A stretch of DNA of 64,000 nucleotides from Acanthosepion esculentum (GCA_964036315.1 OZ038485.1:78511960-78575959), one strand, 5' to 3'. Positions 21,840 to 33,130 are shown, numbered from the stretch's first letter. Notes: generated by a model not told the origin, from the sequence alone. Translations and numbers: made by a program.

Positions 21840-23470
21840 TATCGCCCAATGGAGCTGTTTAAAAGCCAACTTTTGTCGCTGGTCTATATTCAAGCTGGTT
21901 AAATATCAAGGCCAAACACGTTGACTCACCAGACTGGGATTTGGCTTGAACTCTGCGCTCAAATTCTTGTCGGTAATCCTTAAAACGGACGGCATTATGA
22001 AATCTGCTCATACATTGACAACATCATGGTGGATGAAACAACGGCTGTAGCAGAAAGGGTGATTTAGGTTGACAACAGAACAGTCGAAGCCATTACTAGG
22101 TAGGGGAAGCGTTGGGACATTGATGAAAGATGGAACAGGAAAGTTGGTATTTCGGAGAGGAAATGAAACTCCTCATGTTAAAGATGGGACGCAAATGTTA
22201 AAGATGGTTGCGAACTGTATGTAGCTACATCAAGGGGAAGGCTGGTGGAATGAGTTGGGAAGACAAGGTCAGTAGAGAGACTGTTAACATGGTAAAAGGA
22301 CAGGACCTAGTTAGAGATCGTTGGCACATGTCCAAATATAAGAAAGGAATTGTATGATATGATACAAGCAGTATAGCATTGGGAATCATCTTGGAAGTTG
22401 GTGCTGTCCCTGCAGAAGATGCTGCCTGGCTATAAAAAGATGATGTTTCCCATATGAATATAGCTGAACTGGAATCATTTATCAAAGCCATCAATTTGGC
22501 CTTGCAATGTGGATTACAAGAGATTGAGTCGAAGGTCACTGTGGCTTCTTGGATTCTTCTATAGGGAAGAGTGCGAACGAAAGGAAATGCAGAGATGTTC
22601 GTAAGGGGCGCATAGGGAACTGATCAAAGATTTCGATCTTCAAGTGAGGATCAGTTTTGTGCCATCAGAGAAGAACAGGGCCGACATGACGATGAGGGTG
22701 AGGCAAAAATGGCTAAAGATGCATGATTTGGTAAATATAATCGCATCTATATGTAGTCCAGGAAACGCAGAATTAAAAAATCTGCCTTATATGTACCATT
22801 TTGGAGTGGACAGAACCCTGTTCCTGGACAGAAAAGTGGATCGCCATGTTACTACAGATGCAACCAAGTGTGGATTAAAAAATGTGATAGGTATCAGTCA
22901 ATAAACTCTGCTCAAAGCAGACACCAAACTTGTAATATTCATGTGGAGAAAAAATGGTGCCGGATTTCTGGAGGAAATATTCCTGGATAGAGAGTTGTTC
23001 GATGAAGTGTTTTGCACAACAACCCTATATTTCTTACAGTGATCAGAAAAGAGATTTTATAGATAAGTGGTGAGTTATACATTTTTCAAAGCACTCTATA
23101 GGCCCAGTGGCAACGGCATTGTCGAAAGACATCATCGAACAATTAAGGACACGGCAGAAAGGAGCCATATTTCACCAATGGTAATATTCTGACAGGAAGA
23201 ATCAGTACCACAAAGAGCAGTATTTAAATATGAATAGCAGCACTCGCAAGATACACCCATGAACATTGCAAATGAAGAACAAGCGTGTGTGCAAATAGGC
23301 GAATTTGTGTGGGTCAAACCATTTCATTCTCGATGTACTACTCAACCAGGCAAGAGGATTATAGCCAGCATAGAGTTTGAAATAATGTAGATGCTGATGG
23401 TGTTTCGCAACATATTTTGGATGCAAAATAGGTGTTCGATTCATCCAGTGATGAAAACCAGAAGGATAAA
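21840..23470 (+). pseudogene. LTR-retroelement pol relic (RT, RNase H, integrase)
   Basis: Ordered remnants of a polyprotein in shifting frames. RT: GFGLNSALKFL near 21.93 kb and CSYIDNIMVDETT near 22.0 kb, where the catalytic YxDD has become YIDN. RNase H-like: SSIALGIILEVG then DDVSHMNIAELESFIKA at 22.36-22.5 kb. Connection region: RISFVPSEKNRADM at 22.65 kb. Integrase: HFGVDRTLFLDRKVD at 22.8 kb and YRPSGNGIVERHHRTIKD at 23.1 kb, which carries the catalytic Glu region. Downstream VWVKPFHSRCTTQ lies at about 23.31 kb. Many stops and frameshifts; no LTRs recognised. The order is that of retroviral-type pol. Confidence 0.85.
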
Positions 23471-23838
23471 CATCAAACTAGGACTCTGTAAATATCACAC
23501 CAAGAAAGGCGTCCATCTGATTCGATGAACGATTATGTGGTTAGTTAGTGATCTATAGATCTGTCGGGAGGAGAAAAATAAAATATGTACTGCCCTGCTC
23601 TGGGTTTACAACCAGTCAACCAGGTAGACTTCATTTTTTTAATGGAGATATCACCACTGTTCACTGGAATAAGATTACCCAGTGTGGCTCTATAAAAGCC
23701 AAAGCTTTTTTCTGTTCAGACATCTTTGCCATTTGGTCAATTACTGAGAAAGTCAAGCGGAGAGTGAAAGAGAAGAAAAAAAGCCTACTGAGTCAAAATA
23801 AGCAGAGAATATAAGAGCAAAGATTACTGCTTAATTTA

Positions 23839-23873
<35 letters not shown>

Positions 23874-24400
23874 GAGAGATATTAATCTTCTTTGATTAAT
23901 ATTGCTCTATCGGCTTAGTAATTTAACTTCTCATCTATTTCTGTTAGCATGAATTTTAACAATTAGTTATTTACTAAGCAAAGCTAAGTCTTTGATTTTT
24001 GGTCCATAGCCACAATATGGGTTCCCGATGAGAATCTAATTCTTTAATCCGACTGGCAAGACCAGCTTGCTTGCCTTAATACAACGACGAGGTGCCATAA
24101 TTTCAGAAATATACTCTTTTGTGTAATGGGAATGTACCCCACGGAGTCCGAAAATGAAACTAGTCTTATCTCCAAAGCTTATTGAATAAAAAAAAGCCGC
24201 CCATTCAGTGAACTACTTTAATTATACAACTTGCGTTGACAGCACGTCGTGTACCCATAGCATCACAAGGATATAGATTCTATGATTATTTTTATTTACT
24301 CAAGCGCCAAGATTTCTATTAATGATTTTCTACCAACTAGCTTCACTCATGAAATTGGAAACTGTTCAATCTGGTTGTTATCAGAAGAATTGGTGGATTT
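23471..24400. other. unrecognised stretch
   Basis: Contains an 88-codon plus frame (23548-23814) and a 60-codon frame (24282-24464) without family resemblance, and a 29-bp (AT)n at 23842-23870. Confidence 0.4.
23842..23870. repeat. (AT)n, short
   Basis: Pure AT run of about 29 bp. Confidence 0.9.
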
Positions 24401-24517
24401 TTATTTTTTAATCCGACTTATTTTTATTACTTCAAACGGTATTTTAGTGGATACCCGCATTTGAGATTTTAAACGGTGTGTAGTTTATCTATCGGTCTGC
24501 GTACTTGGAAAAACGTA

Positions 24518-24582
24518 GCTTCCGCAGGATTCGAGCCTGCATCCCCACTTTGCAGGAGGAACCGCTCGGCTACGAAAAGCGT
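24518..24582 (-). other. tRNA-like sequence (class II type) in foldback arm
   Basis: The reverse complement reads tcgtagccgagcggttcctc, then gcaggctcgaatcctgcgga: a D-arm (GTAGCCGAGCGGT) and a TpsiC arm with a 5-bp stem. The region between is too short for a complete class II tRNA, so this is a pseudo-tRNA. Confidence 0.6.
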
Positions 24583-24639
24583 CATAATAAATCTGAATGA
24601 GTATGCTTTAAAGGCAAAATAGAAACTTGCTTATTGTGA

Positions 24640-24730
24640 AGCTCTTCGTAGCCGAGCGGTAAAAGCGCGTCAGATAAGACGGTGGTCCATCCTGAAAAGA
24701 GGCACACAGTCTTGAATCCTGCCGGAGGGA
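24640..24730 (+). other. tRNA-like sequence (class II type) in foldback arm
   Basis: tcttcgtagccgagcggtaa gives a D-arm. cagtcttgaatcctgccgga gives a degraded B box and TpsiC arm. The length of about 85 bases suits a class II tRNA, but the TpsiC stem is mismatched. Likely pseudogenic. Confidence 0.55.
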
Positions 24731-24870
24731 ACATTTTTTTCTAAGTTTTTTTCGAGTACGCAAGCCAGTAGAAAAATAAATGCCATTTAAAATAAACGGA
24801 GCGTCTACTTAAATACGGGTATCCGTTAATAAATAACGTTTTAATTAATAAGACTATATAAAAATTACTC

Positions 24871-27780
24871 CTAACTTTTGGAAAGGTTAGCAGTTAGAAT
24901 GGGGAATGATTGATTACTTGGAAAATGAGTAGCGCATTTATGAAGTAGATACCAGTTTTGTTTTTCTCTCTTAGTCCGCCGTCAGAAGCGTGTAAATTAA
25001 TTTTTGAAGCCACTGAGAGTACGCTCGCTGTATGAAGTAGGCTAACACATTATTTTTAGAATCCTAAACATCATTAATTTAGATTAAGAATATAAATTCT
25101 ACAAAATGTTTGCTTATTCTAAGCCACACACCTTTCTGGATTCTGTCAAGGTTGGTAATGTAGGTAACAGCTCGTTTTCTTTCACTACTGTCTGGGCGGT
25201 AAGGTAATTATGAGAGTTTTTCCGGATTATTTATGCTCTCGTATGTTAATCCCCATGACGTGTTATCTTTTGCTTTGATCTAACAATTATTAAGTAAACT
25301 AATTATCAACTATCAATGTCCATAAGTTCAATCATTTACCACTGTCTATATTCTAATAGACAGATAGATACTCATGCTCCAATGGTGATGGGATGTGGTA
25401 CAAGACCCGAGCTTAATATTGGAACTCATCCGGGTACACGTGAAAAGTCACAAAAGCTTGTCTTTTGTTTTCTCGGCACTTATCTTTCGGACGCCTTATT
25501 TGAGTGCAATGGGGAGGTGATGTCTGAGATGACAGTCCCACCTGTAAGTAGATATTTGCTTCTTTTTACTTCAGGAGCAAAAAAGGAAAAATAGATAGAT
25601 TAAAATGTGAAAGCCACTCCTAAGAAGATATCCAATCAGGTGGCAATGAGTCTCACCTTCTCCCGTGTCTTGCCTACCACCGCCAAATTATAACAGTAGC
25701 CGCCACGTCAGTTAATATGACCAACCGGAAAGAACCGTCAAACTAGTTGAGTGAGTTGGGCGGTTTATGAGAGCACTAAGTCAGAGACGCCCCCCAAAAA
25801 GCTAGGTCGTCGTGTTGTGTTCATATTTTCCCTGCATTGTCAGTTGAATGTAACCTGTCGTGTGTGTAACATCAGGTAAAATCTAAACACGCATCAGCTA
25901 ACTGCCTATATGAAGAGTTGCCTTCCTGGTTTATCAAGAACAGGAGAGAGTGAGATACCTACAAAGAAAGAGGAGTCTAATAAGGATACTGACTGTTACT
26001 GAAATTTATTTGGTACGATTACATTTTATTAATACCTTTGCCTTATCTACGTTTGTGTTGATTATTGTTATGTTGTTTCAGCAGCTGTTCTCACTGCCTA
26101 TTAGATATTAACATTTTTTTCAAATTGAACCAATGAAATTTTTGCTGTTTTAAACGTTTGGATTGCTTTAGGACGCGATATTTTCTGACACTACTAGTCC
26201 CGAAATGTTTTTATTTTTCGATACCTTTACGATGACACCATCGTCCTTTTTTTTTTGTGATGGCGTCTTTATGTAATACCATGCATATGCAAAATCGCGG
26301 AAGACTTTGTGTTAAAATATTTTCACTTCTTTGAGTAGTCTCCTTTTCGCATCGAATTTGGTAAATCCCAGCATAGAAAACGGTCAATCAATGATTTCAT
26401 TACAGATGCTTTTGGAAAATTACGCTGTTCTTCATGATCCAATTTTTCAGACCTCAGTTGAAATGCTTGTTTTTTTTTCTTTTTTAAAGTTATATAAATT
26501 TTAATATTTTCATCGTAGAAAAATCGAATAAATTTAATCAAGGGTTTTAGTTTGTGCAACTGACGCGATTAAAAAATAATTGACCCTTTAATAAGCAAAA
26601 ATGCTTTTGCTATACTTTTTAAGGAAAAGAAGATTATTAATTTCATTTAACCACTGAATCGTCTGGAGCAAACTGACGTGTGTGCATTTGTGCTAAAGAT
26701 TTTACTGTTTTCCACCTCCTTTATCAGATTACTTTGTAGTTTATGTACATAACAATGTTTTGTATATGCTTAACCTCATTTGGAATAATACTTTTTCACT
26801 GTGATCAATGCCTCCATAGATGTGTTGTTAAGAAGATTCAAAATTATATGATAAAACATCGCCACCGAATCGATAAATCTTGTCAACCTTTTGTCTTACA
26901 TGTCATAGACAGTCAAAAGTGGCGACTTCAGTTATTCTATTTAGCAGTGGAATTCATACGCAAGCTGTGAATGATCAAATGTCAGATGAAGATCTCAGCT
27001 CAAAGAACTGGCCATATATATAAATGATATGTTTTCATTTACTTTATTTACATTGTTAGGACTGATGTTTTCATTTAACTTATTCAAACATATCAGATTT
27101 AATTTTTTTATTTTTTTTATTTAATGTCTGCGAATTTTAGCTTCTTTTAAGAATTTTACAACTGTTCTATAATCGACGTTCATCATGTTAAGTTAATGGT
27201 TACGTATCTTTCGCTTGAGTTTGTCATTATGCCATTTTGATAAAGCAATAGCAGTTGATTGAAATGTGATCATTCGGAAATTAAACAGTGAAGTTTTGGT
27301 ATTTCGTCCACATTTCGTTGTCTATGCCATTTTCCCTTTTCCAGTCGGCATAGGTTATTATTATCATGTTTTCCGTTTTTTTAAAGGGTGGCGGTGTATT
27401 TTCTTTGGAATTGGTTTTAGTTTAAATTTCTCTTTCTAAATGGAGTGAAATTTGTCAAATTTGTACAGTTAGCAACGTCGAAGTTAAAATCTTTTAATTT
27501 CAATCATTTTACTTAATTAAAAGAGTTTTAATCGCATTTAATACTGCTATTCTTCGATGTTAAAGTCTGCTTTTGAAACTTTATAGCTCTAAGACTTAAG
27601 TTTTCTAATAATACTAGTTTTGGGCCATCTTCTTCAGGACGTAGATAATCATAGCTCTCCACAGATTCCTTTTCTTTATCACTGAATTACCATAACTTTT
27701 TAGGAATGTTTTTGAGTAGTCTCCTGTTATATTCGCTACAATTATTAAATTCAGTTCTCCTTCTGTAGCTCTGAAGCTGA
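24871..27780. other. long stretch with little recognised content
   Basis: 2.9 kb of mostly AT-rich DNA. The only notable frame is at 25316-25594. At 27625-27670 cgtagataatcatagctctc is a small LINE-B terminal scrap. The 78-codon minus frame at 26323-26559 and 75-codon plus frame at 26743-26970 are unrecognised. Confidence 0.4.
25360..25554 (+). other. open frame ending at a donor-like GTAAGT; candidate exon, weak
   Basis: A 92-codon open frame at 25316-25594 contains THAPMVMGCGTRP, GTREKSQKLVFCFLGTYL and FECNGEVMSEMTVPP. It meets a good donor (ccacctgtaagt) at 25549-25554. An acceptor-like ag precedes at 25358-25359. I recognise no domain. Base composition is closer to coding than the flanks, but this is only suggestive. 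Confidence 0.2.
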
Positions 27781-27784
27781 AAAG

Positions 27785-27945
27785 CTCCGCCTAATCTCCT
27801 ATTTAACCCATAGCTGAGATCAGAAGAAATGAATTCATGATGTTTTTCCCAAGGCATTAGTGCGAGAGTGAGAATCTCGGAACTTGAACTCAGCTTGCCG
27901 ATTTCACTTTCAGTGCTGATAACTGTTATGTTACCCGCAGTAAAC
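27785..27945 (-). repeat. tRNA-SINE family 1, degenerate
   Basis: tatttaacccatagctgaga, tttttcccaaggcattagtg, the B-box-like ggaacttgaactcagct and taactgttatgttacccgc follow SINE order in reverse. It overlaps a 144-codon minus frame that I reject as a gene. Confidence 0.6.
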
Positions 27946-28309
27946 GTAATAGTGTAAACATTAAACAACAATATGACATGGAGGTAAACATGGATGAGAA
28001 TAACTAAATTTGAATGACGTATGTTTATTAGCTTTCGTAACTTAATTGTTAAAGAGCTCTTCTGGTTTAACAGGTTATAATGGATAGAACTTCGAATTTG
28101 GTCAGAAGCTTTTTTTTCCATCTGTGCACCTTATTGGTCTTGGAATAAATGTAAAAATAATTCAAGAGTTGGGATATAAGAATTCAAGACTATTTTAAAG
28201 AAAACCAATTAATAAGGAAATAAATATATATTTTTAAGGCTATAAAATGTAATCATCGCATTAAAAAACACACATTAAAATAGTAAGCAAAAAAGAAAAT
28301 ATGGTTTCT

Positions 28310-28515
28310 TCTATGTGTATATGTAGGGGAACGACACAGAATCTGACAGTGGGATTCCCCTATAAAGAGGGACACCGGCTTGAACTCGGCAGGAGAGCAC
28401 ATACTTTTTAAGTCACACGAATGTAAAAACCAGTAGGCATATATTACGCTGTTTAAAATGAAAAAGAATGTCTACTGAAGCAAGGAGTATCCGCTAAAAT
28501 GTCATTTAGGTTAAT
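28310..28515. mobile_element. FB-tRNA element, right half only
   Basis: aagagggacaccggcttgaa, gtaaaaaccagtaggcatat, gtttaaaatgaaaaagaatg, tctactgaag and ggttaataagac follow the same order as 24.69-24.86 kb. The left arm is missing, so this is a truncated relic. Confidence 0.55.
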
Positions 28516-28534
28516 AAGACCTATCTCTTGTCTT

Positions 28535-28536
<2 letters not shown>

Positions 28537-28601
<65 letters not shown>
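28537..28601. repeat. (AT)n, 65 bp
   Basis: Pure AT run shortly after the FB-tRNA half element. Confidence 0.95.
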
Positions 28602-28609
<8 letters not shown>

Positions 28610-28809
28610 TACCATAAAGAGATGGATCGAAATAAATTATTTTACTATGTGTTTTGCTTACTGGAGTAGTTTGTAAATAAATCGTTTTCATCCAACGCTG
28701 CAAACAAAACGTTTTCTACCTTTGTGTGAATGTTCAATAGTTTTACTTTTCCTCGTGTAATGATAATCATACCTGAAATAGTAGACTATATTCATTTTAG
28801 GGTGATGAA

Positions 28810-29210
28810 TAGTTTTTGGCTCATACAAGAATGACAAAGAGAGCTATGAAATATACCCAGGGCTCCACATGTTTGCGCCACTGTTCAACTCATTTGATAT
28901 ATCGCCTTCCAATTTTCTTTAACCGAGTTAGAAATACCTTCAGTTTGGCTGAGCCAGTCAACTCAGTGTTCAAAAGTATCTAGTTGTGACTCTTAAATCG
29001 CCTTGGCTGTCTCATCCTTCAAACAAGAAAATGATGCACCAGCTCATGAGCAGATGCACCTTTTTGGTTAATTTCAGGCAATCGGCAAAGAAATCTGTGG
29101 CATTGAATATAATATTTACTGTATCCTATGTTCATTTACCAAAATAAAATGTGTACATGCTAACACCTCCAATAAATTAAAGTTAGAATCCATGAGAACT
29201 GTGCTTACTT
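28810..29210 (+). repeat. dispersed repeat R1, copy 2 (partial)
   Basis: cgccttggctgtctcatcct, cttcaaacaaga, agctcatgagcagatgca, atttcaggcaatcggcaaag and atgctaacacctccaa follow the order of copy 1 (6.6-6.83 kb) and copy 3 (48.95-49.2 kb). Confidence 0.65.
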
Positions 29211-29320
29211 GCTTCTCCCTCCTGTTGCCGTTTCTTCTTTTGCTTCTTTTTCTTCTTCTGCTGCCTCTTCTACTTTACCACTTCATTTCTCGAAATCTAG
29301 GGTAAGTGAAAATTCTGATA

Positions 29321-29560
29321 TTAAGTAAAACCCTCTTGAAATAATTGCCGCACAATACAAGGTTGACCCTCTTTAGAACACACTACCAGGGTGTTAATGT
29401 GCTTGTCTCTACCTTTCTTGATTGCATCCAGGGCTCGAATTATTATAGGTATAACAGTAGTTTTAAGGTGTCCCATTTTTTCAGCTTCTATTTCAATATC
29501 ATTATATTTACTTGGCATATATTTATAGAGAGATTTACTATTAACTGATAGTAATGTCAT
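29321..29560 (-). pseudogene. LINE-C C-terminal relic
   Basis: The 79-codon frame reads YNDIEIEAEKMGHLKTTVIP, then IIIRALDAIKKGRDKHINTL. This conserved block occurs at the C-terminus of a family of animal non-LTR elements. The block recurs decayed at 3.9-4.2 and 8.7 kb. It is the best-preserved copy here, with no upstream RT. Confidence 0.65.
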
Positions 29561-29569
29561 ATTTATGTG

Positions 29570-31137
29570 AAGGCAATTTCTGTTTTCAAGCTCTTATCTC
29601 AATGTCTGGTCTTTTTAGTTTTTATAAACTTTAGTGAGCATGAATAAATGGATGGCGGAACAATTAAGAGCTACGAAGTACAGTAAATTTTGGAGAGCTG
29701 AGAGCTATGATTGTCTGTCTTGAAAGGACATCGTTAATAAAATCAGTATAAAGAATAGTGATTTTATGGCCTTCTATAACTGGTTCAGGAATATGTTGAT
29801 ACCATTTTTCAGCATGTGACACACGACAATATTGACGTACGTTTCAATGACTATACTACGAAATCTTATGTCGATCTTTCTGAAAGGTAAGACTGAGCAG
29901 TATATTAATTGGAAGATTATTATTATTATTGGAGCTGAGTGATGTTTTAACGTAAAACCAAGTTCGAATTCGTTCATGTGTATCCGGGTTCATTTAGTAT
30001 AAATGTATTTTGGAAATGTATTTTGGAATACAAATATTTACCGTTTCATTTCCAGACATCTTGAGAAAAATATCTTGTCACTTGCATGGCGTAATAGATA
30101 ACAGATTAGATATTTGATGATTGTGCATTTTGTCAATTCATTCTCATAATTACCTTCCTGCTCAGGTCGTAGCACCAGGAAAGTTTTTTTTACACATATT
30201 GTCAACCCTGACAACGGCTATCCATTATAATAATATTCTTTGCATTTCCACCTGAAAGACTTAGCACTTTTTTGGATATCATCGCTGTCTTCAATCGAGA
30301 CGAGGTTTCAACTGTTTTAGTCCTTTTTAAAAATGGTTTCAATATATGCATCTTTTTCGCGTAAGATAATAAAATTGGCAAATTGTTTTGGTCTGGTGAG
30401 GATGGGTATATATCTGCCAGCAGCTTAAACGCTCAACACTTTCTTGATCATATGAGCTGTTGCAAGCAACGCTGCAACTTGTGCACTCCCAGTGATGTCC
30501 GATATACTCAAGAGACATTTCGAGGCAGAACGATTATTATTTTTATTATTATTTCAGATGGTGATAATGTCTTTATTCGTTTTCTTTAATCTTCTATCGC
30601 AATAAAATGTACCAGATACAAGTTAATTCGACTACCATCATCATAACCTTCATCTTAATTTTCCTTTATATCCAGTCGCAATATATTTTAAAGTTGTGCG
30701 GTTTGTTGCTGATACTAATACTAACATCATCATAAAAAACGCTAATCAGGCATCTATGTCTCTATCACATTCTGTTCCCATCTATCTGTCTGGCGCCTTT
30801 TTCCCCACTCAGGGGCGTCTTGAAGAGATCACTGCCAGGTTGTCGGCCTTTCTGCGGCATGGGAATATTTTTGCAGATTCTAACCTCTTGACCTACACTC
30901 TCTTAACTTTCTACAAGCAAAACCTGTTACTCCTACTATTGTTGTGATGTAGGGCTTCAGTCACGTGTCATTACGTAACGCGTTTATACGAAGTTTTGTA
31001 GAGAGTTCTAGGTTTTCTATTTCAGTCCCAAATTTTATTGTATCAATCAGTTACATGACATTTATTAAACCAATCTTTATAACAAAAATATTTTATCTAT
31101 TTTCACAAAAGTAATAAAAATAACTGATATTAATTCG

Positions 31138-31138
<1 letters not shown>
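29570..31138. other. unrecognised stretch
   Basis: 1.5 kb without a recognised repeat. Plus frames at 30383-30589 and 30696-30947 show no family resemblance. ATT triplets occur near 29919 and 30534. Confidence 0.4.

Positions 31139-31196
<58 letters not shown>
31139..31196. repeat. (AT)n, left border of foldback
   Basis: AT run directly left of the inverted repeat at 31221. Confidence 0.95.
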
Positions 31197-31200
<4 letters not shown>

Positions 31201-31220
31201 ATGTGGTGCAGTTCAATTTA

Positions 31221-31613
31221 TATTACATGAATCATTCATACAAAAAGCAGATAGTGAAGTTAATGATATAAATGGCGAGAATACATCTTCGCAAACAAAC
31301 TTATTAAGATACATTAACCCAAGAACCTGTAGATGAATGTTATGATCCCTGTTTTTAATAAATTCCAGTTGCATCAGGTCTTTTTATACAAGTACTTTCG
31401 TATGTTCATACAGACATCATCAGGTATGGAAATAGATTTGTTTTTTTACATCCAGGTAATAACGGGACAACGAAAGATTAGATGTGATCCGAAATGTTTT
31501 TTTAGAAATGTGTTATTGAACAATTTAGTTCTTAATAAATTTGTTTGCGAAGATGTATTCCCGCCATTTATACCATTAACTTCACTATGTGCTTTTTGTA
31601 TGAATGATTCATG

Positions 31614-31618
<5 letters not shown>
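31221..31618. mobile_element. foldback element with 91-bp arms bounded by (AT)n on both sides
   Basis: The left arm 31221-31311 (tattacatgaatcattcata ... cttcgcaaacaaactta) and right arm about 31528-31618 are inverted copies with about five mismatches. A 216-bp spacer separates them. AT runs lie immediately outside both arms. The overlapping 125-codon plus frame has no recognised domain. No tRNA-like core and no transposase. Confidence 0.85.

Positions 31619-31674
<56 letters not shown>
31618..31674. repeat. (AT)n, right border of foldback
   Basis: AT run with a single C interruption. Confidence 0.95.
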
Positions 31675-31744
31675 ACGAATAACCGACATATTTATATACA
31701 CGTTAACTAATAAAAAATCTCCGTTTATTTTCCTTATATATATT

Positions 31745-31870
31745 TTGGGCGCCTAACGTAGCACGATGGTTAGTCTCCTCGTCCCGTAGGCCAATTTGTA
31801 GGGAATTAGATCCTCAATGGGTACTCAGGTACTGTGATCTTGTACAGGAGTAAGATAAGCTTAGAAAAAT
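31745..31870 (+). repeat. tRNA-derived SINE, possibly family 2
   Basis: The A-box-like acgtagcacgatggttagtc and B-box-like gggaattagatcctcaat are spaced as in a tRNA. The tail taagataagcttagaaaaat resembles the family 2 tail. Confidence 0.5.
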
Positions 31871-31879
31871 AAGTATAAA

Positions 31880-32640
31880 ATATGATTTACCTGAAAGAGA
31901 ATTTTTTCTTCATTAATCGCACATATTGTCTGTTTGAGGACAAGCAGCAAAGAAAAAACTCGCTAAATACAACGTGTTACCTGTGTGGACGAATGTTCCA
32001 TGAAAGGATCAGTCTTGCCAGTCACTAAATACCTGGACACAGGAATAAAACACCTTGACACTAGGGTTAGCCAAGGGTTTGATATATATTTTCATGACAG
32101 TACTTAGAAGTATTAAAACATTTAAAATCTGCGTAGGTCAGCATTGTGAACTCTGGATTTAAGAAATCTTTTTCATGGTTATTGACTCATTCGATAAAAA
32201 ATGCTGAAATTTTATCAAAAGTGTAAAACCTTTTAAAAGCCATTTCATATTTTTTCTGCTTTCACTATCTGGGAAATAAATATATAAAATCGAAAATAGT
32301 TCATAAAAGTAATAAAACTTTATTAAAAATCGAAATGACTACATCACTGTATAAGTTGACATGAAAACCATGTTTTTGAATTCAAAGACCTGAGGTATGA
32401 CTCTTGAGTGATCAAATGAATCCTCTCCAGAGTGGATACGTTTGATTAGCAGCAGAAAATTAATTTCATCAAAACGAAACCTTTTAATCGATAAATTTTC
32501 CACAGAGAAATCGATATCTTAACGTAGACAAAGAAGAAAAAGAGGACAAAATCATTTTTATGAATAAGTCGTTGTTGTGGCATTATCTTGCCAGTTTTTG
32601 TAGTAGCATTGTCTCAGTTGTTGAACTGGGATAATATTGG
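31880..32640. other. unrecognised stretch
   Basis: AT-rich, no long frame, no recognised repeat. Confidence 0.4.
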
Positions 32641-32642
32641 TA

Positions 32643-32644
<2 letters not shown>

Positions 32645-32692
<48 letters not shown>
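32645..32692. repeat. (AT)n, 48 bp
   Basis: Pure AT run. Confidence 0.95.
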
Positions 32693-32697
<5 letters not shown>

Positions 32698-32913
32698 TAG
32701 GTAACTATACTCGTGTCGAAAACCATTCGAATTCTTGATTTAACAATAGCCAAATCAATCACGAAGGGAAAAAAGGTTTTAAAAAAGAAAGACCCAGGAA
32801 CATGAAAGTCTGTCGAAAATAATCGCACAGATACAGGTTCAAGGCCCAAAGAAAAAACCCCGATACGAGTAAACAACTAACTAAAGAGCTCGATACAAGC
32901 GTAGAGCAAACCT

Positions 32914-33034
32914 AGTCAAACCTAATGAGCCATACAAACCTATCATGGTTTCAATTAGGCAGATCGTCAGGGTCAGCTGGCCTGACGATCTGCCTAAGTG
33001 AAACCTTGGTAGGTTTTTCTGGCTCATTAGGTTT

Positions 33035-33038
<4 letters not shown>
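32914..33038. repeat. hairpin with 58-bp arms adjoining (AT)n
   Basis: Left arm 32914-32971 (agtcaaacctaatgagccat ... gcagatcgtcagg) pairs with 32981-33038 across a nine-base loop, with a few mismatches. The right arm ends exactly where the (AT)n begins. Confidence 0.9.

Positions 33039-33076
<38 letters not shown>
33038..33076. repeat. (AT)n, 39 bp
   Basis: AT run between the hairpin and a hammerhead-like motif. Confidence 0.95.
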
Positions 33077-33079
<3 letters not shown>

Positions 33080-33100
33080 GTGTGTGAGAGGAAAGTTTCT

Positions 33101-33130
33101 TGTGACGCGTTTCGACCTTTCGGACTAAAT
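33101..33130 (-). other. decayed hammerhead-ribozyme-like motif
   Basis: The minus strand reads agtccgaaaggtcgaaac then gcgtcac. This matches the stem II, GAAA and stem III-proximal portion typical of hammerheads in Penelope-like elements. The preceding CUGAUGA is not intact. The same gacgcgtttcg 11-mer occurs next to an (AT)n at 62.3 kb. Confidence 0.35.

Larger units (their letters stand above)
24405..24870. mobile_element. foldback element FB-tRNA, copy 1, with two head-to-head tRNA-like units
   Basis: The left arm runs atccgacttatttttattac, ttcaaacggtattttagtgg, atacccgcattt. The right arm is its inverted counterpart: cttaaatacgggtatcc then aataacgttttaattaataa. Inside, the arms continue (ctgcgtacttggaaaaacgt against tttcgagtacgcaagccagt) into two inverted tRNA-like segments separated by about 60 bases of unrelated sequence. 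No coding sequence. It behaves like a non-autonomous foldback element whose arms each captured a serine/leucine-type tRNA-like sequence. Confidence 0.75.

Noticed and set aside
21840..23470. An intact endogenous retrovirus
   Set aside because: The pol blocks are in many frames with stops, the YxDD box is mutated, and there is no env, gag or LTR in view.
27687..28121. 144-codon minus-strand frame
   Set aside because: Overlaps a degenerate tRNA-SINE (27785-27945), has no domain resemblance and has AT-driven composition.
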